A DNA stretch of 64,000 bases from Adineta vaga. Its lineage: Eukaryota > Rotifera. Numbering within the stretch: the first letter of the stretch is position 1; each line of letters begins with the position of its first letter. Shown here piece by piece: positions 46,952 through 57,833 of the stretch. Made by a program: the position numbers and the translations under genes. The notes beneath the pieces were generated by a model, which was given only the letters and a program-made list of their open reading frames with translations, was not told the DNA's origin and searched no databases. The stretch covers positions 15,190,001 through 15,254,000 of the forward strand of contig CP075492.1 in assembly GCA_021613535.1 (NCBI GenBank), in the 5' to 3' direction.

Positions 46952-49948
46952 TTAATCAGTCCAATGAACTGATTGACCAGCTTTTAAATCAACACTTCCT
47001 GGATATGTTGAATTATCAACCGAGAGAACATTCAATGATAAATTTCCAATCGATAATGTGAATGTAAAAGATCGTTGTCCATTTGACATTGAAATCACAC
47101 TTAATGATCCTAATGTTTTTGGAATTAAAACTGGAATTCTATATGGTATCGATAATTTCGGTGAAAAAGTCAATATTCCATTCGATAAATCAACATATTG
47201 CCCTGATAATGCAAATGGTAAATGCCAAAATACCATATGAAAACCATAATGTGATGTAACCCAAGGTTTTCCTCCTACACCATAACCATCACCAGCATAT
47301 ATTCCATGTGTATTCCATTGATCATTTAATATTTGTCGAACATGATTTAAACCTTTTTCCGATTGAACTAATGCACTCTGTGGATTCATATTAAACCAAA
47401 GATTTAATACTGACCAATCTTGTGATGCACCCATCCATATAGAATTATCTTGTGCATTCGTCAATGGTTCACGTCCAGTTAACATTCTCAAACCATATGA
47501 TGTATCTGCTAATCTGACTTCACTTTCTAAATGTTTTTGCATTGTTGATATATTATAAAGACTACCTAATCCATATGTATATGCTAATACTTGACCATAC
47601 AATGCATCGGTAAATATTGCTTTCTCACCTTGTCCACCTGTATATGCTAAGAAATATCCCGTATCTAAAGTTTCATTATACCATAATAATTTATCAATTT
47701 GTTTTCCTGCAATAATATACGCTTCATAACATTGATTGTAGGTTGTTGTATCGCGCATAATTTTCGTTAATTCCATACATGCACGCAGAACTGCTAGATG
47801 CATAAATGAATTAAATGTTGTCGTTGGATATTGACTTAAATTTGGTATATCATAAGTACATTCAAGATTTTCCGGTAATCCCAAACTTGATGAAACACTC
47901 AATTGCCATTGTATACCGGCAATAACATGTGAATACATATCATTTAAAAACTTCGAATCATTTGTCCATCGATATAATTCAAGTGTTTCTAAAATAAATA
48001 TTGATGTGACATCAGCCATTCTTCTTCCACCGTGTGTATCATAAGGAACAGTATCTCCTAAACAACCAACAGTGAATGTTTCTTGTATCATTCCATCTGT
48101 TTGTTGATATTTTGCCCATTGATACATTTTAATCTTTTCCGTTTCAGGAAAATAAAGTATATAAGGTAAATGACGTTGATGATCATTATGTACACTATCA
48201 ACATCATTACAATCATAAGCTTCCCATTGTCGCCAATCACCATTTGCAAAATACATTGCACTACGCATATGTGACACACTATTAATCAATGAATCAATTA
48301 AATAATCAGATAAACTTGAATTTGTATAGATATTATGTAAAGTTAAAATATCATTTAAAACATTCTCTAATGGATGATCATCCGTTTGATCAATTCCGAC
48401 TGCTTTTGCTACATCAGTAATATTATTAAATAGCAGAGAATAATAATTATCTAAAGGTAAATCTAACCAATAATGATGTGGAAAATACCAAGCAAATAAG
48501 ATTGATAATGTTTGTTTTTCTCCTGGCTGTAAAATTGTTGAGAGAGAAACAGCACCATGAACAGCATTAGCTTGTTTAATTTCTGTTCGATCAAACCAAC
48601 CACCATTTTTAACAAATTGATTTAATAAATTTTCAATATCATTATCTACTGTTGCTGACATTGACCGGTTCGACGATAAATAAGGACATAGTAAGAATTG
48701 ACCGTTTGCAGTAGCATTTCCAGGACGATCTAAGATTAATGGGCCTGTTCGATTAAATGACCATCGACCACGTACACCACTGATATGCCCATTTAAATAT
48801 TCATTGTAAGGAACATCATCATATAATAAACAGGTTGGATTATCATTGATCATTTGCCAATTCCAAGATGCACATGATGGATTATCATTACAAGCAACAA
48901 TACAATCTGTATAATTCGCAAGAGATATCTGTTGAATTGTACGATTCGATTGTCTTGTTTGATCAATTTGAGCGGATAATGGTAGAGTAGACATAAAATC
49001 AATAGAAATTGGATATGTATTTGGATTATATACATTCAATGAGAAAATAATGGCTGGGATCATTGAACGATTTAAATCACCTACTCTAAATACTGAATAA
49101 GCATAGAGATCAATCTTTGCTTTTAATGACTCATCAACTAATTCTAATTTACTGACTGGATATGAACCATGATAGTTTATAGTTGAAATACCTTTAATAT
49201 TGTAATTGGGATGTGTACGTATCAATCGAGCATCACTTTCTTTTGTATTTAAATTCGTTATTCGTAAAGCTAATAAAGCATCATTGAGAAAACCTAATTT
49301 TGCTCCCGTTGCTGGTGATTGATTTTCAATAGTCCATTCATGAAATGTTCCATCGCCACGTAATTCAATTGAACCTGTAGTAATACCACCTAATGGTACA
49401 GCTGATCTCAATCCAGACGGAGGATGTAGAAATGGAAATGTACGATTCATCACAGCAGATATGATTGATGGATTATGAACAGATTGTGGAGTATAGGCTT
49501 TAAGATAGCAACATGCTTTTCCTTGGTGACAACCGTTATAATCTGATGGTGCAGATGATGCATAAGACCATGCAACACATGACATATAATGACAACATAA
49601 TATGTTACATTGAGATGGATCTGCTACCGATGGGATTATTGATAGAAAATCGGCACCTGGTAAATCTGTTTCAGTTAATATTGGATTTGAATCACATTGC
49701 AATGGTTGTTTTGGATCTCGTTGATATAAATAGGGTCGACTATATAATTCCATCCAAGAAAATCGTTGTCTTGTAACATTTTCAGGTTCTGTATACAATG
49801 CATATTCATATTGATATTCGTAAATATCAGAATTTGATATTGAACCTTCATTGAAGAATTTCAATGAATTTAATAAGTCATAGATATTTTGACAATCAAT
49901 TAGTTGAATAATGAAAGTCGTAAAAAGTAAACTGAATAAATATTTCAT
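46952..49948 (-). CDS. Secreted GH116-type glycosidase (GBA2/beta-glucosidase family) with PAN-like modules
   Basis: One intronless frame of 998 codons. Residues 1-19 ([19 protein letters not shown]) are a signal peptide. Residues about 85-165 are a Cys-rich PAN/apple-like module ([17 protein letters not shown]). The GH116 N-domain begins [22 protein letters not shown], and a second PAN-like module ([17 protein letters not shown]) is inserted near 345-395. The (alpha/alpha)6 catalytic part carries [25 protein letters not shown] (Asp700, aligned by eye with the general acid of GBA2), [17 protein letters not shown] and [12 protein letters not shown]. Glu576 ([11 protein letters not shown]) is the candidate nucleophile. 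GH116 enzymes cleave beta-glucosides such as glucosylceramide. Unlike cytosolic-face GBA2, this protein is exported. Many sequons are present. Lack of introns over 3 kb is unusual here and suggests transfer or retrocopy. Confidence 0.8.
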   Translation of the reverse strand: MKYLFSLLFTTFIIQLIDCQNIYDLLNSLKFFNEGSISNSDIYEYQYEYALYTEPENVTRQRFSWMELYSRPYLYQRDPKQPLQCDSNPILTETDLPGADFLSIIPSVADPSQCNILCCHYMSCVAWSYASSAPSDYNGCHQGKACCYLKAYTPQSVHNPSIISAVMNRTFPFLHPPSGLRSAVPLGGITTGSIELRGDGTFHEWTIENQSPATGAKLGFLNDALLALRITNLNTKESDARLIRTHPNYNIKGISTINYHGSYPVSKLELVDESLKAKIDLYAYSVFRVGDLNRSMIPAIIFSLNVYNPNTYPISIDFMSTLPLSAQIDQTRQSNRTIQQISLANYTDCIVACNDNPSCASWNWQMINDNPTCLLYDDVPYNEYLNGHISGVRGRWSFNRTGPLILDRPGNATANGQFLLCPYLSSNRSMSATVDNDIENLLNQFVKNGGWFDRTEIKQANAVHGAVSLSTILQPGEKQTLSILFAWYFPHHYWLDLPLDNYYSLLFNNITDVAKAVGIDQTDDHPLENVLNDILTLHNIYTNSSLSDYLIDSLINSVSHMRSAMYFANGDWRQWEAYDCNDVDSVHNDHQRHLPYILYFPETEKIKMYQWAKYQQTDGMIQETFTVGCLGDTVPYDTHGGRRMADVTSIFILETLELYRWTNDSKFLNDMYSHVIAGIQWQLSVSSSLGLPENLECTYDIPNLSQYPTTTFNSFMHLAVLRACMELTKIMRDTTTYNQCYEAYIIAGKQIDKLLWYNETLDTGYFLAYTGGQGEKAIFTDALYGQVLAYTYGLGSLYNISTMQKHLESEVRLADTSYGLRMLTGREPLTNAQDNSIWMGASQDWSVLNLWFNMNPQSALVQSEKGLNHVRQILNDQWNTHGIYAGDGYGVGGKPWVTSHYGFHMVFWHLPFALSGQYVDLSNGILTFSPKLSIPYRIPVLIPKTLGSLSVISMSNGQRSFTFTLSIGNLSLNVLSVDNSTYPGSVDLKAGQSVHWTD

Positions 49949-50577
49949 TATTCAATTTTCTAAAAAATACAAAAAAAAGAAAGAATAATAACAAAGTCTA
50001 CGACAACTAAAATTTTGCTATTTATCATCATCGTCACTTATCTCGACGATGGGTGTGTGTTTCACTTTCAGTATGAGAGCCTTGAATATCTTTCATCATC
50101 TTATCGGACATGTTGTCTCTCTTTATAGAGAATTTATCACGAAAGAAAAGAATTCGGCTCAAATGTTTCAATTGATCTGTCATAGTATAGTCATTTTCTT
50201 TTTTCATTCTGTTATATACTGTAGAATAAATGAGCTAGAATCAAAATCTAATTTATACTTTTTGATGATGATGCCGGGGTTAACATTAATCGGAGACTAA
50301 ACGAATGACCTCGATCAACGTTATGTATACTCAAGATTGGATGTAATCTAAATCAGATGACATATTAATTGGTTTTGCTTGATATTTTCATTTAAAATAA
50401 ATTTGATTTCGTATACATTCATAATCAACCAAATATTTACATGTAGAACCACTCGTACTTTTTTACGTTTATATATATATATATATATATGAATAAAAAA
50501 CGAAAACAAAAGAAATTGCCTTTTGACTGTCATTATTGTTGTTGGGATTTTGTCACTCTGATAATCCACATTTTTTT
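49949..50577. other. Intergenic with a TA microsatellite
   Basis: Upstream region of the GH116 gene. A (TA)n tract lies at 50470-50490. No gene is supported. Confidence 0.4.
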
Positions 50578-50946
50578 CTACAAGTCTTGTCCACATCCAA
50601 AGGATAAGCGGGAATTGTCTTTTTCAAATTCTCGATAGAATCTTCGGATTGACCGGAACATGTTTAAACTAAGTGTCAATAGACCAGGATCTTCGTCGTT
50701 ATAAGCCACAATCTGCATGAAAGGAGAACAATCCAAATTCTGTACGAAATGAATAACACCTCGAGGAATTGCAACAGCATATCCAATTGTTATTTGATTG
50801 AGAACTACTTCTGCACGATTTTCTTGAATGAAACCGACTAAAAGTGATATTCCCGTGATACTGTAAAACACTTTTTGAACCACGTGGATGTATATGAGGC
50901 AAGATGATACCATAGAGTTCTAACATCACTAATGTGAAAGCAGTAC
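50578..50946 (-). pseudogene. Germin/cupin-type gene fragment, frame broken
   Basis: The segment starts after an acceptor-like CATGTTTAG and reads GTAFTLVMLELYGIILPHIHPRG, the cupin motif-1 strand with HxHP(R). One base out of frame it continues as VFYSITGISLLVGFIQENR, then IGYAVAIPRGVIHFVQNLDCSPF (cupin motif 2, with G...P.G..H...N) and NDEDPGLLTLSLNMF. The frame change lies near 50890-50870. No upstream exon with a signal peptide or the N-terminal part was found. Germin-like cupins are plant/fungal/slime-mould style secreted proteins and occur in bdelloids. The gene is 5'-truncated and probably dead. Confidence 0.6.
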
Positions 50947-51044
50947 CTAAACATGTTCTTCAAAATTGTTCTTTTTTTGACTTTTGTGTCATTAACCAAA
51001 TGGTCACATGATATAATCAATATGTACAAACAAATGATTTAGAA

Positions 51045-51320
51045 TTGAAAAGTTCAGTCAAAGATATTGTAACATCATATGCAAAGTTCGGTAGTGTTTA
51101 TTTTCCAGCTGGAAGTTATATAATTGATGTTGAAGTACAAACATTTGGTGGAATTAATATTTATTTCCGTGAATTATTTATTAAAATGACTGAATATGAT
51201 TCATTATCAACAACTAATTTACATACTATGGACTATGGAAACATTAAAACGTTTTTATTTATTAAATTATATTTTCATTCGAGCTATTGTAATTTGAAAA
51301 TAAATAAAGCGTACGAATAG
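51045..51320 (+). other. Unassigned coding-like segment
   Basis: An open stretch preceded by an acceptor-like ATTTAG. It encodes SVKDIVTSYAKFGSVYFPAG, then YIIDVEVQTFGGINIYFRELF, and ends with a stop at 51320. The composition looks protein-coding (a beta-rich domain), but there is no upstream exon, no start codon context and no family I recognise. It overlaps no other feature and points away from the cupin fragment. It may be the last exon of a decayed gene. Confidence 0.3.
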
Positions 51321-51728
51321 CGTACAAGTAAAAGTAAAGATCAGCAACAAAGTAGCAATCAGATGATACAAAATAGAATAATCAATTATATTTGACACTC
51401 ATTTAACCATGTTATGTCGTTTATAAGAAATTTTGATTAATCCCAAGGTTTTGTTAAGCTTCTAATCATCTACATGAAACTTTCATAAGACTTTGTTCAC
51501 AGATGTATTTTGTAACGAGTTTTTTTTGCAGTTAAGAAAAAGGAACAAATTTTTAATTAAAGAGTTTATGTCATCAGAAGCTCCTACATGGATATTATTT
51601 CAGAACATCAAGTTTCTTGCTCAAGATACTATTTCAGCTATTCTATAAATTTTACGCCATTCTCAGATAAAAATTCTATTCTTTTTCTTTTCAGTTTACA
51701 TAAACTTTCACATTCTTCGTATTCATCA
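51321..51728. other. Upstream region of receptor copy B
   Basis: AT-rich. The last 45 bases before the ATG resemble the corresponding sequence upstream of the inverted copy at 44199. The open frame extends upstream in phase to 51588, but similarity to copy A supports the start at 51729. Confidence 0.5.
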
Positions 51729-52694
51729 ATGTCCAATACAACATTATCCAACAACGTGATGAACGTTGATCCATCCAATCAAATCAAATATATCATTATG
51801 CAAATCTTTCACATTCCATCGATCATTTGCTCTATCTTTACACTCACTCATCTCGTATTGAATCGAAGACTTCGTTTAACTCTTTATAATCATACACTAT
51901 TGGCACTACTGATTATCTCAATATTTGATTCGTTTCTAAGTCATCCATTTACGTTGAATTACCTACGTACCGGTCGTGCGACACCAGCAACCAATGCAAT
52001 GTGTATTTCTTGGAACTTTTTCAATGCTCTATGTACTACTTCGATTTATTGGACAATGGCTTGGAGTTCAATGGAAAGACATTTACTCATCTTTCGCTCG
52101 TCATTATTCACCACTAGTCGTGGTCGACTATTGTTCCACTATATGCCTCTTTTCCTAATGGCAGGTATTTATCCAATTTCGTCAAATGTCGTGATTGTCC
52201 TTCTTTATCCATGTACACATCAATTCAATATGCAGTCGTTGTTTTGTGGATATGTTTGTGCATTGAGAATTCCATCTGTAGCACTCTTTTTTCGAATCGT
52301 ACATAATTTCATTCCTGTATCTATCGTGACTAGTTTTACCTTGATGTTAATAGTACGAGTAACCAAACAAAAGCGACAGGCACAAAATACTCGCCTTAGC
52401 TGGCGAAGATACCGTCCGATGTTCATTCAGTTGTTAACTCTTGCAAGTCTGTTTCTGAGTCTGACTTTACCATCGTTCATTGTCGGGATTGTGCAAAATT
52501 GTTGTCTACCAACTTTTGCTGCTTCTATACAAATCGCTTACTTCACTCTACTAATTCGATTTTCGACAATTCTCATGCCATTCATATGTCTTCGTTCAGT
52601 TCCAGAGATTTGGTTCAAATTACCTGTGTGTAGGAATACTCAAGTTCATTCTTTGGTTACTCCTCGAGCTGGAATTATTCCTCCAACGTCCTGA
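51729..52694 (+). CDS. 7TM receptor, inverted-duplicate copy B
   Basis: A single-exon gene of 321 codons. An in-phase ATG at 51588 would add 47 residues, but the start MSNTTLSNNV shared with the copy at 44199 was chosen. The two proteins are nearly identical through TM4 and TM5 (for instance LLFHYMPLFLMAGIY here against LLFHYMPVFLMAGIY). They then diverge in the third cytoplasmic loop (TKQKRQAQNTRLSWRRYRPMF) and the C-tail (ICLRSVPEIWFKLPVC, ending GIIPPTS). Changes concentrated in the G-protein-facing loop and tail, with a constant ligand-facing half, could mean altered coupling, or gene conversion limited to the 5' part. It is a cell-surface receptor of unknown ligand. Confidence 0.8.
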   Translation: MSNTTLSNNVMNVDPSNQIKYIIMQIFHIPSIICSIFTLTHLVLNRRLRLTLYNHTLLALLIISIFDSFLSHPFTLNYLRTGRATPATNAMCISWNFFNALCTTSIYWTMAWSSMERHLLIFRSSLFTTSRGRLLFHYMPLFLMAGIYPISSNVVIVLLYPCTHQFNMQSLFCGYVCALRIPSVALFFRIVHNFIPVSIVTSFTLMLIVRVTKQKRQAQNTRLSWRRYRPMFIQLLTLASLFLSLTLPSFIVGIVQNCCLPTFAASIQIAYFTLLIRFSTILMPFICLRSVPEIWFKLPVCRNTQVHSLVTPRAGIIPPTS

Positions 52695-53697
52695 CAAATC
52701 TTTGATGTCTATAACTGCATTGGAAAAACAGACCTATCCATCTACCTATACCTGACAGAGGTTGGTGCGGGTGTGGGTGTACAAGAGATTCGATGTTTAT
52801 TTAGATTTGAAAAGAGTAATAGAAGAATATATTAAAGAAGAAAGTAGATGCTCAAATGCGTTCAGAATATTTTCATCCAGTTGAACAATTTTAAGAGAAG
52901 GTCGATCAATTATGAAATACATAGAATCAAGTATATTGATTTATGAAGTTCAAATGAGATATATTTGTGGTTTTTGATTGTCTATAGATTTATGTAAACC
53001 GGATGAGGCAAAAATCAGTTCTATACGAACTCAAGTCAAATTAATCGTCGACAAATGAACATTTATTTTATTCAAGTATTGTTACATTCAATAAAAACTG
53101 ATTTTGTGCTGAAGTATCGCTTCGAGATATTAATTAACTCATAACAAACTTGAAGTGTATAAAAGATCATTGCTTAATTAGTGATTTTGGAAGAAGATTG
53201 AATGATGATTAAATCTTACACCGAAAGGTGACTTGGAGAAACGACAGATTCTAAAATATTTGTATTTTAATATATGGAATTTAACTTTGAAGAGTTTGGT
53301 TTTATTGTGTTGCTTAACAATGAAATATCTGACAAAAGAAAAACAATAGAACATTTTGATTATTTTTCTCATCTCGGACACGAATAGCTTCAGTTGTGAA
53401 TCAACTTAAAATGCTAGCAAAACGTTTTCGCGTAATGATATAAGATATTGAGAGTTCTATTGAAGAAAAAACAGTCTGAAAATGACGTGTGTAATGTATA
53501 TAAGAGAAATATAGTTGATACATATTACTAAGTTTATCAGTGATACTTTATCTGATTGTGATAACTGAAACAATCTGAATTCACATTCGTCTTGATTCTC
53601 GACAAGAATCAAAGTTCAATATGTTTTTATTCATTTCGAGTTGATTTGACCAAAACTTAATACAAAGTTAATATATGCGAGAAGAATACTTCAGTGT
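52695..53697. other. Intergenic, nothing recognised
   Basis: AT-rich. It holds one short G-rich patch (GGTGCGGGTGTGGGTGT at 52764-52780). No gene is supported. Confidence 0.4.
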
Positions 53698-54486
53698 TTA
53701 ACGAATACATGCAAATCGACGAAAGAATCGATGCTGACGCGACTTTTGCGGACGGTGCGAAGCGATAGGTGTGTGATTAATAACAGTTTGGCTACGATGC
53801 AGATCTAAATTCGATGTATTATTTGTTTCCGTTATTTCCAGATGATTCTGTTCTTCTTATTCTGTCGGAGTATTGCTGATTGTTTGAGTAGAAATTTCTT
53901 CTGAAGATGCTAATGCTGAGAGCTTCGCGGACATATGTTTTAGTTCATCAAGTTTTCTCATTAATTCTTTAATTTCAATTTTCGAAAAATCATCACTTTC
54001 ACGACAACGATATAATTGATTCACTATTCCAATCTATCAGTTAGTTGAATTCTTTCTGCATTTGTTGTATTCGATAAACATTTTTGACTTGTCCTCGCTA
54101 AAGACTGAATCATATCGCTCGATTCTTGTTCCCATTCATCAATTTGTTTCATACAATATTGATGATATAACATTGCTGCTTGTTCAGGTAAATTTTGTCG
54201 AAGTTGTTCGTATTCAGATATTAAACTATTCATCAATGTACGAATCTCTTCTCGATGTGGATCAACATGTTCAGTAGAAAATTCTTTTGAACCATCTATT
54301 GTATAATCATACATTGCATAGGATGAATTTTGTTGATTTGGACTTTGGATTCTTTTTTTATAAAGATAATTTGTCTAAAATATCAATGTTTTTATCGTTG
54401 AATACCAGACGAGATGATCATATGATTGTTTAATAATTAGAAATATTTACACACATCCGTTGTTGAGACAAACTATCATCTGACAT
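53698..54486 (-). pseudogene. Coiled-coil protein gene with two frame breaks
   Basis: The reading starts at ATG 54486 (MSDDSLSQQRMC), splices at a GTAAAT donor to TNYLYKKRIQSPNQQNSSYAM, and runs as a helical, Glu/Gln-rich protein (REEIRTLMNSLISEYEQL, KQIDEWEQESSDMIQSLA) to TDRLE-stop near 54024. One frame over it continues at once as VNQLYRCRESDDFSKIEIKE, LMRKLDELKHMSAKLSALAS, meets a TAA near 53861, and in that same frame reads on to a basic tail (RSQTVINHTPIASHRPQKSR, FFRRFACIR) ending at 53698. One frameshift and one stop in a long coding-like run suggest a decayed gene. The family is not recognised; coiled-coil and basic tail suggest a structural or scaffolding role. Confidence 0.5.
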
Positions 54487-56733
54487 AAATGTATCTATTT
54501 GCTTGTTTTCATTTTACAAATGATAACCTTGTGTTTTTCTCATATCTTACATATATAATTTTGATAAGATCTTTTGTATTCTTTGTAGAAGTCTTACTGA
54601 TGACTAAATCTCTCTTTTATTTGTTGTTGCTTTTCTTACTTTATATAAATTTTTGAAGATTTTAATTGTGATACTTTGTATTTTTTATCTTTGAAATTGT
54701 TCATACAAAGAAAAAAAATCAATGCTGGGTTTTCTATTATTTCTCTCAGTAATATATTTGGAGAATAGAAAAAGCGAGACGACCCAAAAATCGATCAATG
54801 TACTCTGGAAGCCGTTTACATGGCAAGTCTAGAAAGTATTCTGTTGACTGTTTATCGATCTCTCTGTTACGGAATGAGAAGTGAAGAAAATATTTCTAGA
54901 CGACACTATTTGTGAAAGTCTAACTATAAGGTTTTATTATACTTTGATATGGCGATACTATTGAAATTAATGATGAGTATATTGTGAGGACAACTTCGTA
55001 TACTAAGTTTTGACGGATAATTTTGTTTTTGAGCGCAATTATGTGCTCTATCTCCTTGAACTTAAATGTTTCATTTCTAGTTTTCGTAGTATAGACACAA
55101 TCGTCAGAATCATTTCGAACGTTTTTGGGATAAATTTAACATCTTCTAGCGAATGGAAATGGGTTGAATATTAAACAAAATAGAAACTTCAACTTCTGTC
55201 TTTTAAAGATCAAATAATCTTCGTTGAATGTAAAACAGTTTTGAATCATCACTGCGTAGAAAAACATACGTTCGGAACAAATGTTATCGATCTTTCGGTT
55301 TCTTCTACATTATAACGCAGTGTTTTGCTAACATATCTTTTCTCACGAACTAGAGAATCACTCGAGAGGATACTTTCTGTTTTTGTTCAGTCATACATGT
55401 TGTCTTTCAAAACATATAACTATTTTTCTATTGCATTTCCTTCCTGAGAACACGTGAAAAATATCAGAATTCGGAAATATCCTGTTTTCGAATTGCAACT
55501 TGAGAACTTTGCACATCTAGAGTTCTCCAAAAGAACTGGGGCGTATAAAACCACAAATCAACCGTAGATGATCGAGGTAATCATCCATTTTGTCTATTAT
55601 AGCTAAGTAGGACTACTTAGTTTGTCTGAAGCATAGATTCGATTTTCGGAAATCATCTTGTTGTTCCAAACATGTACAATTTCCTGAAAATCGCTATAAC
55701 GTATCAAATTATAATATACGTAAAACAATGGGTTATACACCCAATACAGTATCTTTACCAAACGATGATGAATTTAAGATTGTTAGACCAGAATATACTT
55801 AAATAAACTACAAAGACTCTTTGTGATTGAATTTGTTACGAAAAACGGAAGCATTGCTTATCTATTCGAAGATATTAATAATCGACAGTGAGAGAAAACT
55901 ATGAATGTGATATTAAAGGACTCCTTCCTTTTTTCCACATCTCAACAACTAGTGTTCTAAGTACACAATTTTTAGTTACATGGAAATAAATACATCCTTC
56001 GATGCTTTCTAACTGATAGTAATCTATTTTACAGCAAGTTTATTCAGCCAACGATTTCCATTTGCGCTATCGTAACTATTCCGACCGATAGTTTACGATG
56101 AAAAAAATGTATCACATATTTAGTGAAACAATTAATTGTGAAAAGAAAGAAACATGAATACGATTAAATCTATTGATGATCAACACTGTCGCCATATGCG
56201 CATTTACATTCATGTCTTTTGAGTATAACAATTATTACTATTATTAATTAATAAAGTTTTTAATGGAAAGATTATTTTTGTTCTTTCCTAAACGTCATTC
56301 TACTTTCACAGAATAATATTCTTTAGTCAAGATATTGATGACGATCTTTTCATGTCTATCAAATCCCATTTACAAAAACTGTCGCTTCTTGATTACTCAC
56401 CGATTTATTTATTTATTCATATTTTATAAGTGTTTCATTATGATCTTTTCTCTAAAAATACTATTTTTGCTTTACTCAAATTGCTCATGTAATCTAACCT
56501 TTTTATGTGTAACTCATGTGTTCCATCTCATTTAATCATACATCTGCTAATTTGAACGCATTAGAAATAAACTCTACGTATGTCAAACTATAATATTTTT
56601 TTTTTCTCGTTTTTTTTTCATGCAATCCTTAAAAGTCTAGAATAATTGGGAGAAAAAAGGAAAGCAATGATCTACTTCAATATTTATATTACAAGAAAGC
56701 ATATAATTCATTTTTTAATATTAATTTGACTCA
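54487..56733. other. Intergenic, nothing recognised
   Basis: The largest gene-poor stretch (2.2 kb). Only short frames, mostly Phe/Ile/Lys-rich chance products of AT-rich DNA. A small region near 56220-56260 is almost pure A/T. Confidence 0.4.
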
Positions 56734-57833
56734 ATGGCATCAAATAGCACAGCAAATAATATGACCGTCTTTACGACATCAACCTTAGTTACGATTCTCG
56801 ATATTTTATTGAATCGATTTGTGAAACATCTTCCCTTGATATTTATTATTTTTGGTTTAATTGGATTTCTTGGAAATGTTCTTACTTATTTACAACCTGA
56901 ACTTCGTTCAAATACATGTTGTATTTATTTACTTTGTGGCTCAATCGTCGATATGATGCATCTTTTTATCAATTTATTAACAATTTATCTAGGTGGAATG
57001 TATGGAATCTATATTCCATGGACAAGATTACCAAGTCTGTGCAAATTCCAAATATTTATTTTTGGATTTTTACCTCATTTATCAATTAATTTCTTATTGA
57101 TGTCAATTATTGATCGATATGCTTCGACATGTAGTTTCACATCATCAATTCGTCGTATCAATCACCTTAAAATGGTTCCATGGGTCATTGGTTTTTCTAT
57201 TTTTACTAGTTTTTTAGCTTTAACACGTCCTCTTATTTTCTATGAGTATACAAATATGTTCGGATGTATCGCATCACAATCATTAACGAATAATATTTTA
57301 TATATTGTATTGAATGGTCTTATGCAACCAATAACAATGTTTATATTCGTTGTGTTGACCTTTCGAAATGTTCAGCAAAGTCGTAAACGAGTCGTAAGTT
57401 GATTTCATGCCTATAAAAACTGGACGAAATTTATTTTTTTTAGGCAGGAATAGGAACAGGTACTGATGTACGTCGTACTCGAAATCAATTCATTAAAATG
57501 ATCTTTACACAAATTCTTGCAACAGCTCTTATTTCATTACAATGGATGATTATGTTTGCATTGTTTTCTTTTCTTATCAATAACGTTCACAATTTTGAAC
57601 AATCGTTTATTATATATTTTACTCTTGCTTTAACAAATTATTGTTATTATTTAAATAATGTTAAATCATTTTATATTTCAATATTTACATCACATCATTT
57701 TCGAAAAGTATTTATTCGAGCAATGATAAAACTTTTACCTCGTTATATTCTTCAACGATGGCAAACAGTAGAAGTGAATAATTTTACATTAACTGCTCCG
57801 AAGATTAATCAACCAAACATGACCATAAAATGA
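56734..57833 (+). CDS. Rhodopsin-type 7TM receptor, two exons
   Basis: Exons 56734-57393 and 57444-57833, joined in phase 0 (RKRV|AGIGTG) with GTAAGT and TTTTTAG. The N-terminus MASNSTANNMTVFTT has sequons. TM1 reads PLIFIIFGLIGFLGNVLTYL, followed by ELRSNTCCIYLL (the NPC/NTC loop shared by this receptor group). TM3 ends LMSIIDRYAST, a normal D-R-Y. After TM5 comes TFRNVQQSRKRV, and exon 2 starts the third loop with DVRRTRNQFIKMIF leading to TM6. TM7 is followed by FRKVFIRAMIKLLP. The tail ends PKINQPNMTIK. It is intact, probably peptide-activated, at the plasma membrane. Confidence 0.8.
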
